A stretch of DNA of 64,000 bases. It comes from Leptasterias polaris. Lineage: Eukaryota; Echinodermata; Asteroidea; Forcipulatida; Asteriidae. Position 1 is the first letter of the stretch; every line of letters starts with the position of its first letter. A model generated the notes under the pieces. It searched no databases. It worked only from the letters and a program-made list of their open reading frames with translations, and had not been told where the DNA came from. Below, in pieces: positions 52,801 to 60,999 of the stretch. The DNA lies in the NCBI GenBank assembly GCA_037783415.1, contig JAZGTN010000150.1, forward strand, positions 4,092,001-4,156,000. The letters run 5' to 3'. The translations under genes and the position numbers were made by a program.

Positions 52801-55800
52801 CAGTACAACACGAGGCTGGCTACACACACAAGTTTACAATATACCTGTTTCAAACAGCCTTATAAATCACAATATTTCTCAAATCAAAATACAATTATTG
52901 ACGAAATGTTACTCACAGAGAGTTCTAGGACATTACCCCTCCCCAGATTAATGTTATTAGGAGCATGGCCAGAGCCATGCTCCCCACAAAATGGAGAGAA
53001 ATACAGACTGAAAATAACGTGCTCTCTTTTGCTCAAAAGCTAAATTGGAAAAGAGAGTGAATCCACAGGTCGCGACCCCAAAGTTAACTTTTTATTGTAT
53101 AAACACTGAGGGCGCACTTGGGCTCTCTACATTTTGCTTTTCGACTTTGGTCTGTGTTTTGATTGAGGACCTTGGCTTTGGCTGCTTCCATCAACCATGT
53201 CAACACTATTTCCGAGTAAGCATAGACATTGACCTAGCTACAATGCTGTAGCCAAAACAACTGTTTTTAAATTTGCTAAAGTAAAACAAAGTGAGTAATT
53301 GTTAATCAACGGTTTGGAATAATTGAGAACATGGTTCGCATCAAGGTAGAATTGTAAATGTACTCCAATTTGGATAGTTTTACTTCCATTTGACAACAGA
53401 GAGTTCAAAGAGATAAAGACGTTGACTGGAGCGCTAACTTTCCCTGCGTTTTGAAATGTTGTGGGCGCAAGCATGTTTTTGTACAAACCTATGTGAAAGC
53501 ATGAAATGTTGTACAGCTGTTGTTTTCTTTATTCTTTTTTGTGCCTTGAACGCATTATAAGTATTAGTAATTGTGAATATATTTGTTTTGCACATACTGC
53601 CTATGCACTTTCTTTAGTATCAACTTAAATATAAATTTTATGAAAAATGAGTTCATTCCTCAGTATCGTTATAAGCCACACGCGTCCAGGAGGCTCATAA
53701 AATGTGTGCATGTGGAAACAAGCGTTTCTGCTCTAGTCAATATATCGTTATGTCGTCATCTCCTAAAATAGCACTTACATTACGCACAAGTTTGAAATTT
53801 TCAAAACGGTGTATCATGCTTAAAAAAGCCTGAATGTACACACTAAACAAGTACGTGCCAAGATACAACTTTATTGCACGGAGCATTTTTGTGCAAGATG
53901 CGACGTTTGTGCAAAATCGAGATACTAACTGTTTTTACTTATTTGATTTGTTAGTGTACAAGTACTGTCTATAATTACATTTTAACTGTATGGATTTTAA
54001 TGTTTTTTAAATTGTTAAGCGCCCAGGAGTATGTTTCATGGATGGACGCTATATAAATTGTCATTATTATTATTACTAATATTATTATTATACAACATTT
54101 TTGCACTGACACAACGACATAAAGCTCGTGAGTGCATCACTTTTTCCCTCCCTAACCTTTTCAGAGATTCCTCATCTAGTCTGCTCTCTACATCAATTCG
54201 ATGACATGTGGCCCAGCTGGACACCTCCGTGATACCATACAGGTTGTAAAACGCAGTGGTATTGTCTACCGCCCTCATGTGGTTGATATGAGCCATTGTC
54301 GGGCAGGATTCTCCACCAAATGCTAGAACGCGGAAAGGTGTAGCTGCAGATAAGAGAGTCTGACGCAAGACCTCCTTACCAAATCTGCTGATGAGAGTCG
54401 GAGTGGCCTGAACAGAGAAGTAATGATCCTTAAAATCAGATAAAGTTCTGTTTAATGTTTACAACACAGCAGAACTTGACTGCTCCTTTTTTTTGAACCA
54501 TTTTCTTTCCACATGGTGCACCATGAAGACAAGCTCTGCAACTTAAATTTTTTTCATATCAAAGAATACTTACTAGTAGTTAGATGGTACTCTTCTGATT
54601 AGTATCTTATCAAATATGGCCCAAAGCCTTAACCAGTAAACACAGGAAGACCTGTATAGACGCACACATTTTACAAATCAAAAAATGGATGATTGACAAA
54701 CTTGTTTTTGCACCTTGACAATTTTTAGGGGTACGAGGTCAAAGCTGATTGACCTGTTCATACGCCCAGAAATTCCATTGTGTAGCGTGCATGGCATACA
54801 CTCACTAAGCTTAGTTTTCTCCTGTACAAAGACGGGCAAAGGGTTCTGGAGTTCATGCTCCAAATCTCCCTTTTTCTGGGGGGTTCTGTGTACTTTCTGA
54901 TTCCAGACTTGCGTCCTTTTGTTGTCCAAATGAGGATTACAAGAGATTGATAGGCTGCCAGTATTGTTTATCATTGTATTTGGCATATGGGAGGTGATAT
55001 CATACCATAATTGCAGCATGCCATGACTGATTATCAGCCAAGGGTTGGCCAATTCACCGTGAAGACATTCAACTATTTCTCGAAAGAGAACAAAATATCT
55101 CTGTGCATTTTATGAAAACGTTTGTCTTTACTTTGCTTAGACATGAATTCGTTGTGACAATGACATTCCCCCAAAAAAAAAATTCTGAAAGTTCCAAAAA
55201 CTTAATACCGACGTGAAGTGGGTTAATGATGACAGCATTTACCATTTTAACCATGGATCCACCAATGAATGCATGGATTAAAGCTATAAACACCCACAGC
55301 ACCTTCCCGAACTAGTACCCCAACTTCACCTGAAGAACAGATACTCGATTCCTGGTTAGGACCTCAAGAAGCTTCCTGGGCACCATCTTGATGACATCGG
55401 GAACCATAACAAGTGTTGCACCTTTGGACAGGGCCATAAACATCTCCACAATGCTTGGGTCAAAGGTCAACGGGGAAGCCATGAAAATGATGTCACATTC
55501 AGTGATGCTCAAAACATTACTGCAATAGAGAGATTATTGTTAACTTTGACTTGTGACAACTGATAACATAACAAGACAGATTAGATTACGTGTATGTATT
55601 TTGTGTTGCTATAGGCCCCATCACATTTTTAAGCTGCAAAATGTAAAAAATAGCTAAACATCCAACTAGATCAGGCCTGGAGTTTCATCTTTGAGAGGGC
55701 AAGACTATTTTCATTTAGCAAATGGCACTACCAATTGATGGAAAATCTTGAAGTATATGGGGAACTTTTGAAGGGGCACCAAGGCTAAACCCAGAGGCAA

Positions 55801-58800
55801 AAGAGGCCATGGCCTCTGTGGTCTTCATGTTATTCCAGGCCCGAGATGATCAAGGTACATTTTTGTCTTTTGAATTAGCTCTGCGCACTAATGCTGAAAA
55901 TAGAAGCTCAGTACCTAAATCTCAGACAACTTGTCAAAATTCACTTACGTACGCATGCAAACATGTCCAAGCTTTATGTTTACTTGCATGTACTGACTGT
56001 AATACTTCTGCGATTTGGCGCACGAATGATGCAGTAATCGCGTAAGTGACGGAATGTTTGTCTGACAGCCGTGGTATTTTGAGCTAAAGTGACGTCGTTA
56101 GTACAGAATGTTATTCCCTTTGAAACTTTTGAAGTGTAACTTTCTCATGAGTCACCCCAACTAACCTGAGATCTTGGATGTTTGGCACAATGCACTGGTG
56201 TGGTACACGCACAATCTTGGGCTGGCCAGTTGTTCCAGATGTGTGCATGGCGTAAGCCAGATGAGCTGATTGGCTCTGACTGCAGTGAGAAGGCTTCTGA
56301 TTGGCCAATAGCTTGACTAATCGGAAGCAGTCACCATTCAATGTCAGAGGATCCCCAAATGGATGAGCTTTAAATGCCTTGCCGTGTTTCTGTAGGAATG
56401 TCTGGGTTTTTAAACACAGGAGAAGGAGCATATTAAAATGGGACAAAGAATTCCTTCAAAAACTTGTACTCATTTTAATAGAATACATATTATACCTCTG
56501 AAATTGGTTTTGCAACAAACAAGTTTTAAACTTAAAATTAATATACTTGATATTACATTAAAACTGGTTTTCATTGGGTCCCTGCATACACTGGTACATC
56601 AATTCAATATTTAGCTGAATTATAATAATACTCAGTTCTATTATAATGCTTTGATCGTCCCAAAGCACTCATTATATTATATTATTTATGAAATTATAAG
56701 ACCCGTTTAACATGTGTGTAACGCCTTGTTACAAGGTGCTGTGGCGCAAACTTAATCAACTAACTCATGCCAGAAACACCGGGTCGAACACCTCTGAACG
56801 ATAAGTGTACTGGGTTATTCTGAGGCATTATTACATAACACACAGGACCTATGGCTTCTTCTCCCATCCGCCGAAGGATGAAACAATAATGGTTTTGCTT
56901 AAGGACACAAGTGTCAAGACCGGGACTCAAGCCCACACTCTACTGATCAGACTAACCAGAGCTTGACTCCAGTAGGCTTGACTGCTCGGCCACGACACAC
57001 CATGGAAGTATGACTGTCGCCGGTTGGCACACCCCTAAAATGTCTGTCATTAATTTCCGCTCAGTATTACTTTTTGTTTTATACTTTCTGATTACACTTT
57101 ATTAATATCTATTTTCTGCATCCAAGATCAATTCAAGATTTCGAGACACTAGAAATTGTGTTTAAGGAAACATCAAACCTCCTCTAAGGCTTCTGGCAGT
57201 AGCATCCAGCACAGATCCAGTGTAGAGATGAAACACTCATTGATATCACTCGGTGCTCTTGGATCAATAGGAGCAAAGGATGCTCCTATATCAAGTATCC
57301 TAAAACAAATAAAACACAAAGAAAACAGTTGCATTAGATGCAGTGTTGTAGAGTTAAAGTTAATTAACCATGACATTCCCAAATCCTTCAAAATCCTATT
57401 AAGGAAGTTGTCTGACTTTTGTTGGACATGGCAATCTTACATTATTGTTGGAACAGGTGTACCAATTTTATCAAAGTACAAATATTTACTTGGGTGTTGA
57501 GTTACTTTAAGACCTTTTCACATTAAAGGCACCTGGCAGTGGTATTTTTTCAAAATAAAGCTTTTGTCATTAATATATACATTTTTATGAGTGGAATGTG
57601 AATAAACAATTTGCTAAGGTTAAAAAATTGTATTTTTCTTTTAATTACAAATTAAAAAATAGGCCCCCCTTTACATGGCGCTGTTCGTGACGTCAATCGA
57701 GGCAGGAGAAAATGTGTAGTCTGGCCCCGTACATTACGTCTGGGTACCTGATCAGTATGATGCGTTTTCGTATTCGGACGTCACCACCCAATGCAATCCT
57801 AGGACAGTACTGTACAGTCGACTAATACGAGACGCCAGTTTATACGAGGTTTTTCACCGGTCCCGAACTGTCCCATGCGCGTTTCTATGTCTTAAAAACG
57901 GAAGATACGAGCATGGTCATAACGAGAACACGGATAATACGAGGTATTGTTTTTCCACCAGAAACATTTCGCTGGTAACCTAAGCTTCACTGCAACTTCC
58001 CTTGCACACTACTACCAACGAAAAAATCCCCGGGCTATCCAAGTGTTCGCTGCATAGCGCTGAAAACGACGTCGGACCGGACCACTTTGCCCTCGTTAGC
58101 CTAACTTTCGATGCCCGTAACTGCCTATATTTGGGATCTGCAGGACAAAAAATGCTGGCTGACCCCATCTTTAGTCGTTTTGCTGCATCCAGCTGCAATT
58201 TTCGCTGGAAAAATGCAAGAAAAACCCCCTTTTGGATACCCAAACGAAACGTACAATCTCACTACTTGCACGTGTATATACAACGTAAATGCAGGCAAGT
58301 TCGAGTGGGGTCGATGTTCAATCGAGGCGAAGTCTTCCTCGATTGACGTCACAAAAAGGGATGGGCGGAGTCGCCCCCAAACAACTTTATCTATTTTTTT
58401 AACATATAAATACTGACAAACAATTACTAAAAAAATTGTTTTATTGTTAATATACATATACTCTTATATTAAAAAAAAAATAATAATCTATTTCCAGGTG
58501 CCTTTAAGGAGCCAATTCCTTGACAGAGAATTTGGGAGTTTTGCTACAAGAAACATTAGCCCTATATAGGACTCTTCCTTTGTGCTGTACACAGATACAG
58601 TCACTGTAGTGTATTACGAAAGTGAAAGGCCGCCAGGGCTACAAGAAACATGTACTTCAAGGTTTATTTTCAAACCCATACATTTTCTGGCTGCCATAAA
58701 AAATACTTCAAGCCCGATGCTTCATTCTTGAAAAGGGCAAGGGCACCATGACGTTTTCTCCTTTGTAAAGTGCACCTCTTCGAGGAAACTGTAAATTTCT

Positions 58801-59162
58801 AAGGGACTGTTTCAAGGGGCACCCAGGCAATGACCAACGGGCATTGAGGCAGTTACCTCCATGAAGTATCAGACCTGTTTACTTCCATGTATCTTAAACA
58901 TGTATATTGTTTTGAATGCTCACCCAAGTATACAAGATGGTAATGATATTGAAGTCTCATAATACAAGCCAATCATTTGACCATCACTGCATCCCACACT
59001 GCACAGCATCTGCTTAATTCTTCCTGCTGCTTCCTGTAGCTCACTATACGTTACCCCGATGACCATCTTGCCATCATCAAAAATGGCTGCTGTCTTGGAT
59101 GGATGTTGGTTTGCTGCGAGAGTGACCAACCCATGTAGTGTTTGTCGGTCCTTATCGGTCAT
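43193..59162 (-). CDS. AASDH: AASDH (ACSF4): adenylation, carrier and beta-propeller protein, 14 exons (span includes introns)
   Basis: Exons on the minus strand: 59162-58924, 57299-57179, 56401-56166, 55519-55330, 54407-54157, 51965-51871, 51739-51558, 50648-50316, 49835-48661, 48086-47938, 47088-46925, 46439-46314, 44791-44660, 43819-43193. They total 4020 nt, giving 1339 residues with all phases agreeing. The protein has an acyl-adenylating domain (1-about 530) with SGTTGQPK at 175-182, NLYGITE at 317-323, GRQDDQVKRHGKR at 418-430 and the A10 lysine at 510. A carrier domain follows with GGDS, phosphopantetheine serine 572, then a low-complexity linker (about 620-920) and PQQ-type propeller blades to the end. 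The vertebrate protein (about 1100 residues) has the same order and is reported to activate beta-alanine; its biological role is still open. ATG at 59162 has an in-frame TAA 24 nt upstream, supporting the start. Confidence 0.93.
43820..44659 (-). other. AASDH: AASDH intron 13 with G18 tract
   Basis: 840 bp, phase 0. It contains a run of 18 G on the + strand (C on the transcript) at 44412-44429 and a small inverted segment near 43,900-43,970. No coding exon seen. Confidence 0.65.
44412..44429 (+). repeat. G18 homopolymer
   Basis: Eighteen consecutive G on the + strand, the longest such run in the window. It would be C-rich in AASDH pre-mRNA. Confidence 0.85.
44660..44791 (-). CDS. AASDH: AASDH exon 13: propeller blade
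   Basis: 44 codons, phase 0. It encodes STGLERWTFSCEKPIFSSPS and VVFSSVNGILYCLDHDGKQ, a PQQ-type W-x-F...SSP...V-x-x-G-x-L-Y-x-L-D blade. Acceptor catag at 44793-44792, donor gtaaag. Confidence 0.9.
44832..45005. mobile_element. MITE with AGAGCTGCCAA ends, copy 2
   Basis: About 174 bp with AGAGCTGCCAA at the left and TTGGCAGCTCTG at the right, and repeated atcagggaga motifs. It is related in reverse orientation to 33025-33220. Confidence 0.75.
45100..46105. mobile_element. Probable non-autonomous DNA transposon (about 1 kb)
   Basis: It is bounded by gcacacccaagggg on the left and atgggtgcgccgttgatcag on the right (loosely inverted), with G/C-rich hairpin sequence such as ggggggcttgagcccccc near the left end. 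These gggg-rich ends resemble transposon termini common in invertebrates. The interior has no transposase and carries a polypurine tract. Exact ends are uncertain. Confidence 0.5.
45165..45273 (+). repeat. 109-bp polypurine tract
   Basis: From 45165 to 45273 all bases are A or G except one T at 45240. It is built from AGGAAGAGGGG-like units, with triplex (H-DNA) potential. The 112-codon open frame over it is low complexity and not a gene. Confidence 0.85.
46314..46439 (-). CDS. AASDH: AASDH exon 12: propeller blade
   Basis: 42 codons, phase 0, from a ctgaag acceptor to a gtatgt donor. It encodes KWRVYCGGGSVFSSPTVHY and TVYVATLAGVLLAVDK, a typical blade. Confidence 0.9.
46440..46924 (-). other. 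AASDH: AASDH intron 11
   Basis: 485 bp, phase 0. No element or exon recognised. Confidence 0.6.
46925..47088 (-). CDS. AASDH: AASDH exon 11: propeller blade
   Basis: Phase 1 in, phase 0 out. It encodes GCYDNNMYTLDSDSGRVLWK and GPIKSSPVADHDSSLVYIGS, then HDKHLYALDIK, two half-blades of the PQQ repeat type. Confidence 0.92.
47089..47937 (-). other. AASDH: AASDH intron 10
   Basis: 850 bp. A stretch near 47,700-47,860 (ggcaccctcgctaaagtcaaa) resembles MITE interior sequence seen near 46,200 and 21,600. No exon. Confidence 0.55.
47938..48086 (-). CDS. AASDH: AASDH exon 10: first propeller blades
   Basis: Phase 2 in, phase 1 out. It encodes LNTVVYIGSHSHKFAAVTMA then TGRALWVTELGDRVESSAC and SGSKIIVG, a full PQQ blade signature. 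Confidence 0.92.
48661..49835 (-). CDS. AASDH: AASDH exon 9: carrier domain plus long linker
   Basis: 391 codons plus two bases, phase 0 in. Residues 559-573 of the predicted protein (LDTDLFIRNGGGDSF) are the carrier-protein motif with the 4'-phosphopantetheine attachment serine. About 300 residues of low-complexity, Ser/Lys/Glu-rich sequence follow, then QRWKYDTGKCVDASPLVVL opening the propeller. This linker accounts for most of the extra length over vertebrate AASDH. Confidence 0.92.
49836..50315 (-). other. AASDH: AASDH intron 8
   Basis: 480 bp, phase 0. A tgaaactttcaaaggtgactc block near 50,080 also occurs near 48,530. No exon. Confidence 0.6.
50316..50648 (-). CDS. AASDH: AASDH exon 8: C-terminal adenylation subdomain end
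   Basis: 111 codons, phase 0. It contains the A10-type motif LPLTLHGKVDARAL with the catalytic lysine (residue 510), preceded by LPSHCRPDRLYFLE, and ends TLADLWK leading into the carrier domain. An alternative acceptor two bases on would break the frame. Confidence 0.9.
50695..51045 (+). repeat. Dispersed repeat R, copy 3 (diverged)
   Basis: Shares aagggtgtgcacaacattgg and tttaaagatggtcatggtgg with 4143-4485 and 28577-28920, with more indels. It is directly followed by the piggyBac-like MITE at 51066. Confidence 0.6.
51066..51514. mobile_element. piggyBac-like MITE, copy 2 (inverted relative to copy 1)
   Basis: 449 bp with TTAACCCTAAC and GTTAGGGTTAA ends. High identity to the reverse complement of 38977-39426. 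It sits 44 bp from the end of AASDH exon 7, in intron 7. Confidence 0.85.
51558..51739 (-). CDS. AASDH: AASDH exon 7: adenylation core A8 region
   Basis: Phase 1 in, phase 0 out (gtaaaa). It encodes GDTRVCLLDGENWTVPLDK, SGDWVSITDRGLVFIGRQDD and QVKRHGKRVRLSQIKK. The GDW and GRQDDQVKRHGKR motifs are the A7/A8 core sequences of adenylate-forming enzymes. Confidence 0.93.
51871..51965 (-). CDS. AASDH: AASDH exon 6
   Basis: 95 nt, phase 2 in, phase 1 out. It encodes IPLGKPLLDTILEVRD and QPITQGQGQLYIG, the conserved P-L-G-x-P segment of adenylating enzymes. Its acceptor lies directly beside the tail of a SINE. Confidence 0.9.
51966..54156 (-). other. AASDH: AASDH intron 5
   Basis: 2.2 kb. It begins at the exon 6 side with the SINE at 51969-52331. 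Open frames at 52,610-53,770 show no domain. A ctatataaattgtcattatt block near 54,048 resembles a SINE or LINE tail end. Confidence 0.6.
51969..52331 (-). mobile_element. SINE family A, copy 2 (full length, reverse)
   Basis: On the minus strand: A box TGGCCGAGCGG (52322-52312) and B box GGTTCGAGTCC (about 52263-52253), then the lagging tail ending in a TTATTATTATT-type run next to the exon 6 acceptor. Its tail differs from copy 1, so it may be a subfamily. Confidence 0.82.
54157..54407 (-). CDS. AASDH: AASDH exon 5: adenylation core
   Basis: Phase 0 in, phase 2 out (gttagg). It encodes ATPTLISRFGKEVLRQ, RVLAFGGESCPT and FYNLYGITEVSSWATCHRI. The GGE and N-x-Y-G-x-T-E motifs are core A4/A5 elements that bind the acyl-adenylate. 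Confidence 0.93.
54408..55329 (-). other. AASDH: AASDH intron 4
   Basis: 920 bp. It holds a 124-codon minus-strand open frame (55052-54678) with no recognisable domain. Exons 4 and 5 join as VSVLQ-ATPTL exactly as in the family, so it is not part of AASDH. Confidence 0.6.
55330..55519 (-). CDS. AASDH: AASDH exon 4
   Basis: Phase 2 in, phase 0 out (gtgaag). It encodes NVLSITECDIIFMASPLTFD then PSIVEMFMALSKGATLVMVP, a region strongly conserved in AASDH proteins. Confidence 0.93.
55672..55847. repeat. CAGGCC-type dispersed repeat, copy 2
   Basis: About 176 bp, CAGGCCTGGAGTTTCATC to TTATTCCAGGCCCG; resembles 11330-11502. Short inverted CAGGCC ends suggest a MITE. Confidence 0.6.
56166..56401 (-). 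CDS. AASDH: AASDH exon 3: ATP-binding loop
   Basis: Phase 0 in, phase 2 out (gttagt). It encodes TFLQKHGKAFKAHPFGD through LAYAMHTSGTTGQPKIVRVP. SGTTGQPK is the A3 phosphate-binding loop of the adenylate-forming superfamily, here residues 175-182. Confidence 0.94.
56697..57003 (-). mobile_element. SINE family A, copy 3 (reverse)
   Basis: Reverse complement matches SINE-A: head with tRNA-like boxes near 56,930-57,000 (tggtgtgtcgtggccgagca), central tccgccgaaggatg block, and the gccttgttacaaggtgctgtgg segment. More diverged than copies 1 and 2; the tail is truncated. Confidence 0.75.
57179..57299 (-). CDS. AASDH: AASDH exon 2
   Basis: Phase 2 in, phase 0 out. It encodes GILDIGASFAPIDPRAPSDI to LPEALEE, with the A-x-x-P-I-D-P motif of adenylate-forming enzymes. 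The donor reads gtttga, a weak site; it is preferred because it keeps frame and protein similarity. Confidence 0.88.
57300..58923 (-). other. AASDH: AASDH intron 1, mostly a transposon
   Basis: 1.6 kb. It is dominated by the element at 57523-58507 and a CAGGCC-like degraded repeat near 58,690-58,873. No exon is needed between exons 1 and 2 (SCILG-ILDIG joins cleanly). Confidence 0.65.
57523..58507. mobile_element. DNA transposon remnant with AGGCACCTGG ends
   Basis: 985 bp. TTAAAGGCACCTGG at the left and CCAGGTGCCTTTAA at the right are perfect inverted repeats. Open frames up to 114 codons lie inside but show no transposase signature. The gacgtcaatcgaggc and ctcgattgacgtc segments give a second, inner inverted repeat. 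The TTAA may be a target duplication. Confidence 0.75.
58924..59162 (-). CDS. AASDH: AASDH exon 1 with start codon
   Basis: ATG at 59162-59160 opens MTDKDRQTLHGLVTLAANQH then TYSELQEAAGRIKQML and GLYYETSISLPSCILG, the N-terminal adenylation subdomain. An in-frame TAA 24 nt upstream (59186-59184) limits further extension. It ends in phase 2 at gtgagc. No signal peptide, so it is probably cytosolic. Confidence 0.9.
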
Positions 59163-60066
59163 TGTGTGTAAAAGCGCACACCCTTAACTGTGCACTATTT
59201 CGTTGTTCTTTCATTGTTCTTGATCATCTTCTCTTGATACCACTTTCACCACTTGAGATGACAGCAGGTTGTTTATCTGCGTAGCGTAAAACAAGAGCTT
59301 GAACAATTTCTTGTGAATAGAAATCGTCTAAACAAAAGCCTTAAAGAGAATGTACGTCACTCTTTTTAAAAAGTGTTAACTTACATTTGGCCTACATCGT
59401 TTGCACACATTAAAAATATGTCACTAGAAAATAACTTACTTGACTGAAAATACAAATATGCTATTATCCAGTGAAATCATTTCTCCAGAGTGTTCTGTTT
59501 CATTTTAGATGCAATTTTGTATCATTTTGAGGTGATGATTGAGTCACAGTTGCTGGGTTAACTTTTATTAATCCTGGCCATTTTAGAATGGGTTTGTCTT
59601 GTTATCTGATTCCAGCAGTGTTTGTGCCTTTCTGTTACTGTTCCATTACACTTACAGCATTACTAACGGAACGAAAACAAGTATTACATTCTTGTATTTG
59701 TTTTGTTGCAAGTTCAAGTTAGAAGTCTTGACTGAACAAATACAAATTAGTGTAATATCATTAATAGTAACCATCCAAGCTGGAGTGCAGACCACGGAAT
59801 GAGAGTCAACAATGATCGGGGGCCAGGGGCCCCAAGGAGTTTTGACCAGCTGGGCCCAATTTCATAGAGTTGCTTTTAAGCACAAAAGGTAGCTAAGCAC
59901 AGCAAAATTATGCATCTACCAATACCAGCAAAAGTTTCTCATGTTCCAATTAGTTTACCATCAATTCATGACTGGTCGTATTGTCACTGTGACCATGGAG
60001 GAAGGAATAGATCTTCCTCCATGGCCATGCTGTGACTGCGTGCTTAGCAAAACATTGTTATAATAC
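59163..60066. other. AASDH upstream region and interrupted MITE
   Basis: It contains the presumed AASDH promoter and 5' UTR; no clear TATA or CpG-rich core was recognised. From 59852 it is the left part of a GGGCCCAATTTCATA hairpin MITE, cut at 60066 by the LTR element. Confidence 0.5.
59852..60066. mobile_element. Hairpin MITE, left part, interrupted by LTR retrotransposon
   Basis: It begins gggcccaatttcatagag and includes the gcttagcaaaa motifs of the family (intact copy at 21697-21888). The complementary ctttatgaaattgggcc end is absent before 60067, where the LTR begins. Confidence 0.65.
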
Positions 60067-60163
60067 TGTAACGAAATATTGATTGCGTGCTGCAGAGTTG
60101 CTGGGCGCTGGTGCGCGGGCTGCGGTCCGTGCATCAGCATGCTGGCTGGTACCCTGCGTGGGG

Positions 60164-60170
60164 TATAAAA
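60164..60170 (+). promoter_or_regulatory. LTR TATA box
   Basis: TATAAAA within a GC-rich context about 100 bp into the LTR, placing the likely retroelement start of transcription near 60,195. Confidence 0.65.
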
Positions 60171-60485
60171 GCGCGTCCACGTGTGCTGCGTGGTCCTTCT
60201 TTTCCCGAACTTCTCTCGAGCGCTGTGCTCGTGCTGGTTGTGTTGCGGGCATGCTCTGAGCGTTGGCTGTTGCTGGTTGGGCTTCGGGGACGCTGCAGGC
60301 CGGATGCTGCGAGGGTGAGTAGCTGCACCTCATGTGTAATCAGTCCCGATGTCCGTTTGATTAATTACTAGATTAATTCAGTGATTCTTGATTGAGATAA
60401 ATCCCCGCTGAGATATTGTTAGTTACAACTACAAACGGATCAACAGATAGCCAATACACCTGTATTATATAACCACCTAATAAGG

Positions 60486-60590
60486 AACCTCTAATCAACG
60501 CCTATGAACACCTAATAAGGAACCTCTAATCAACGCCTATGAACACCTAATTAGGAACCTCCAATCAACGCCTAGGAACACCTATTCAGG
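60486..60590 (+). repeat. 35-bp tandem repeat in the LTR, three copies
   Basis: Units start at 60486, 60521 and 60556 and contain aacctctaatcaacgcctat; the third is diverged. They lie between the TATA box and the polyadenylation signal, so they would be in transcribed R sequence. Confidence 0.85.
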
Positions 60591-60837
60591 GAACAGCTAT
60601 TTATCTAATTATCTAATAAACCAGTCCAGACAAGGTATATGATCGGTGTAAGGTGCATAATCATTTAGGTGTCAGCCCTGTATGGTGTGTGGTGTGTGCG
60701 TGGTGATCGACTTAGGCGCCTGGAGGTAGACTTCCCCCAAAACGAGTCCGCCCCTCAGGTCTCTGCGGTTACCGCTCGTCGTAGAGGCCGAAGTCCCGTG
60801 GTACCCGGCGACCCCGCCGGGAGAATCCGTTACAGAT

Positions 60838-60855
60838 TGGTGTCAGAAGTGGGAT
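60838..60855 (+). other. Primer-binding site
   Basis: TGGTGTCAGAAGTGGGAT starts three bases after the LTR end, as expected for pairing with a tRNA 3' end (TGG pairs with CCA). The primer tRNA was not identified. Confidence 0.7.
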
Positions 60856-60999
60856 AGGCCCTGGGTTAGTCACCTACAGTAAGAACACATGAGTTAATCA
60901 CATGTATAGATCATTAATCACCTGAATAGGACACCCTTTAAACCACCTGTGTAGGTGTAGATCTTAAATCCCCTGTGTAGGACCTGATTTAACAAGGCT

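Larger units (their letters stand above)
60067..60834 (+). repeat. 5' LTR of Ty3/gypsy element
   Basis: Begins TGTAACG and ends CGTTACA, a perfect 7-bp inverted pair with TG...CA termini, 768 bp. It contains a TATA box (60164-60170), a three-unit 35-bp tandem repeat (60486-60590) and an AATAAA (60615-60620). A primer-binding site follows at once. The 3' LTR is outside the window, so the boundary rests on the end structure and the PBS. Confidence 0.82.

Noticed and set aside
54678..55052. A 124-codon minus-strand frame as an extra AASDH exon
   Set aside because: Flanking exons join VSVLQ-ATPTL in frame exactly as expected for the family, and the frame shows no domain or clear splice sites.
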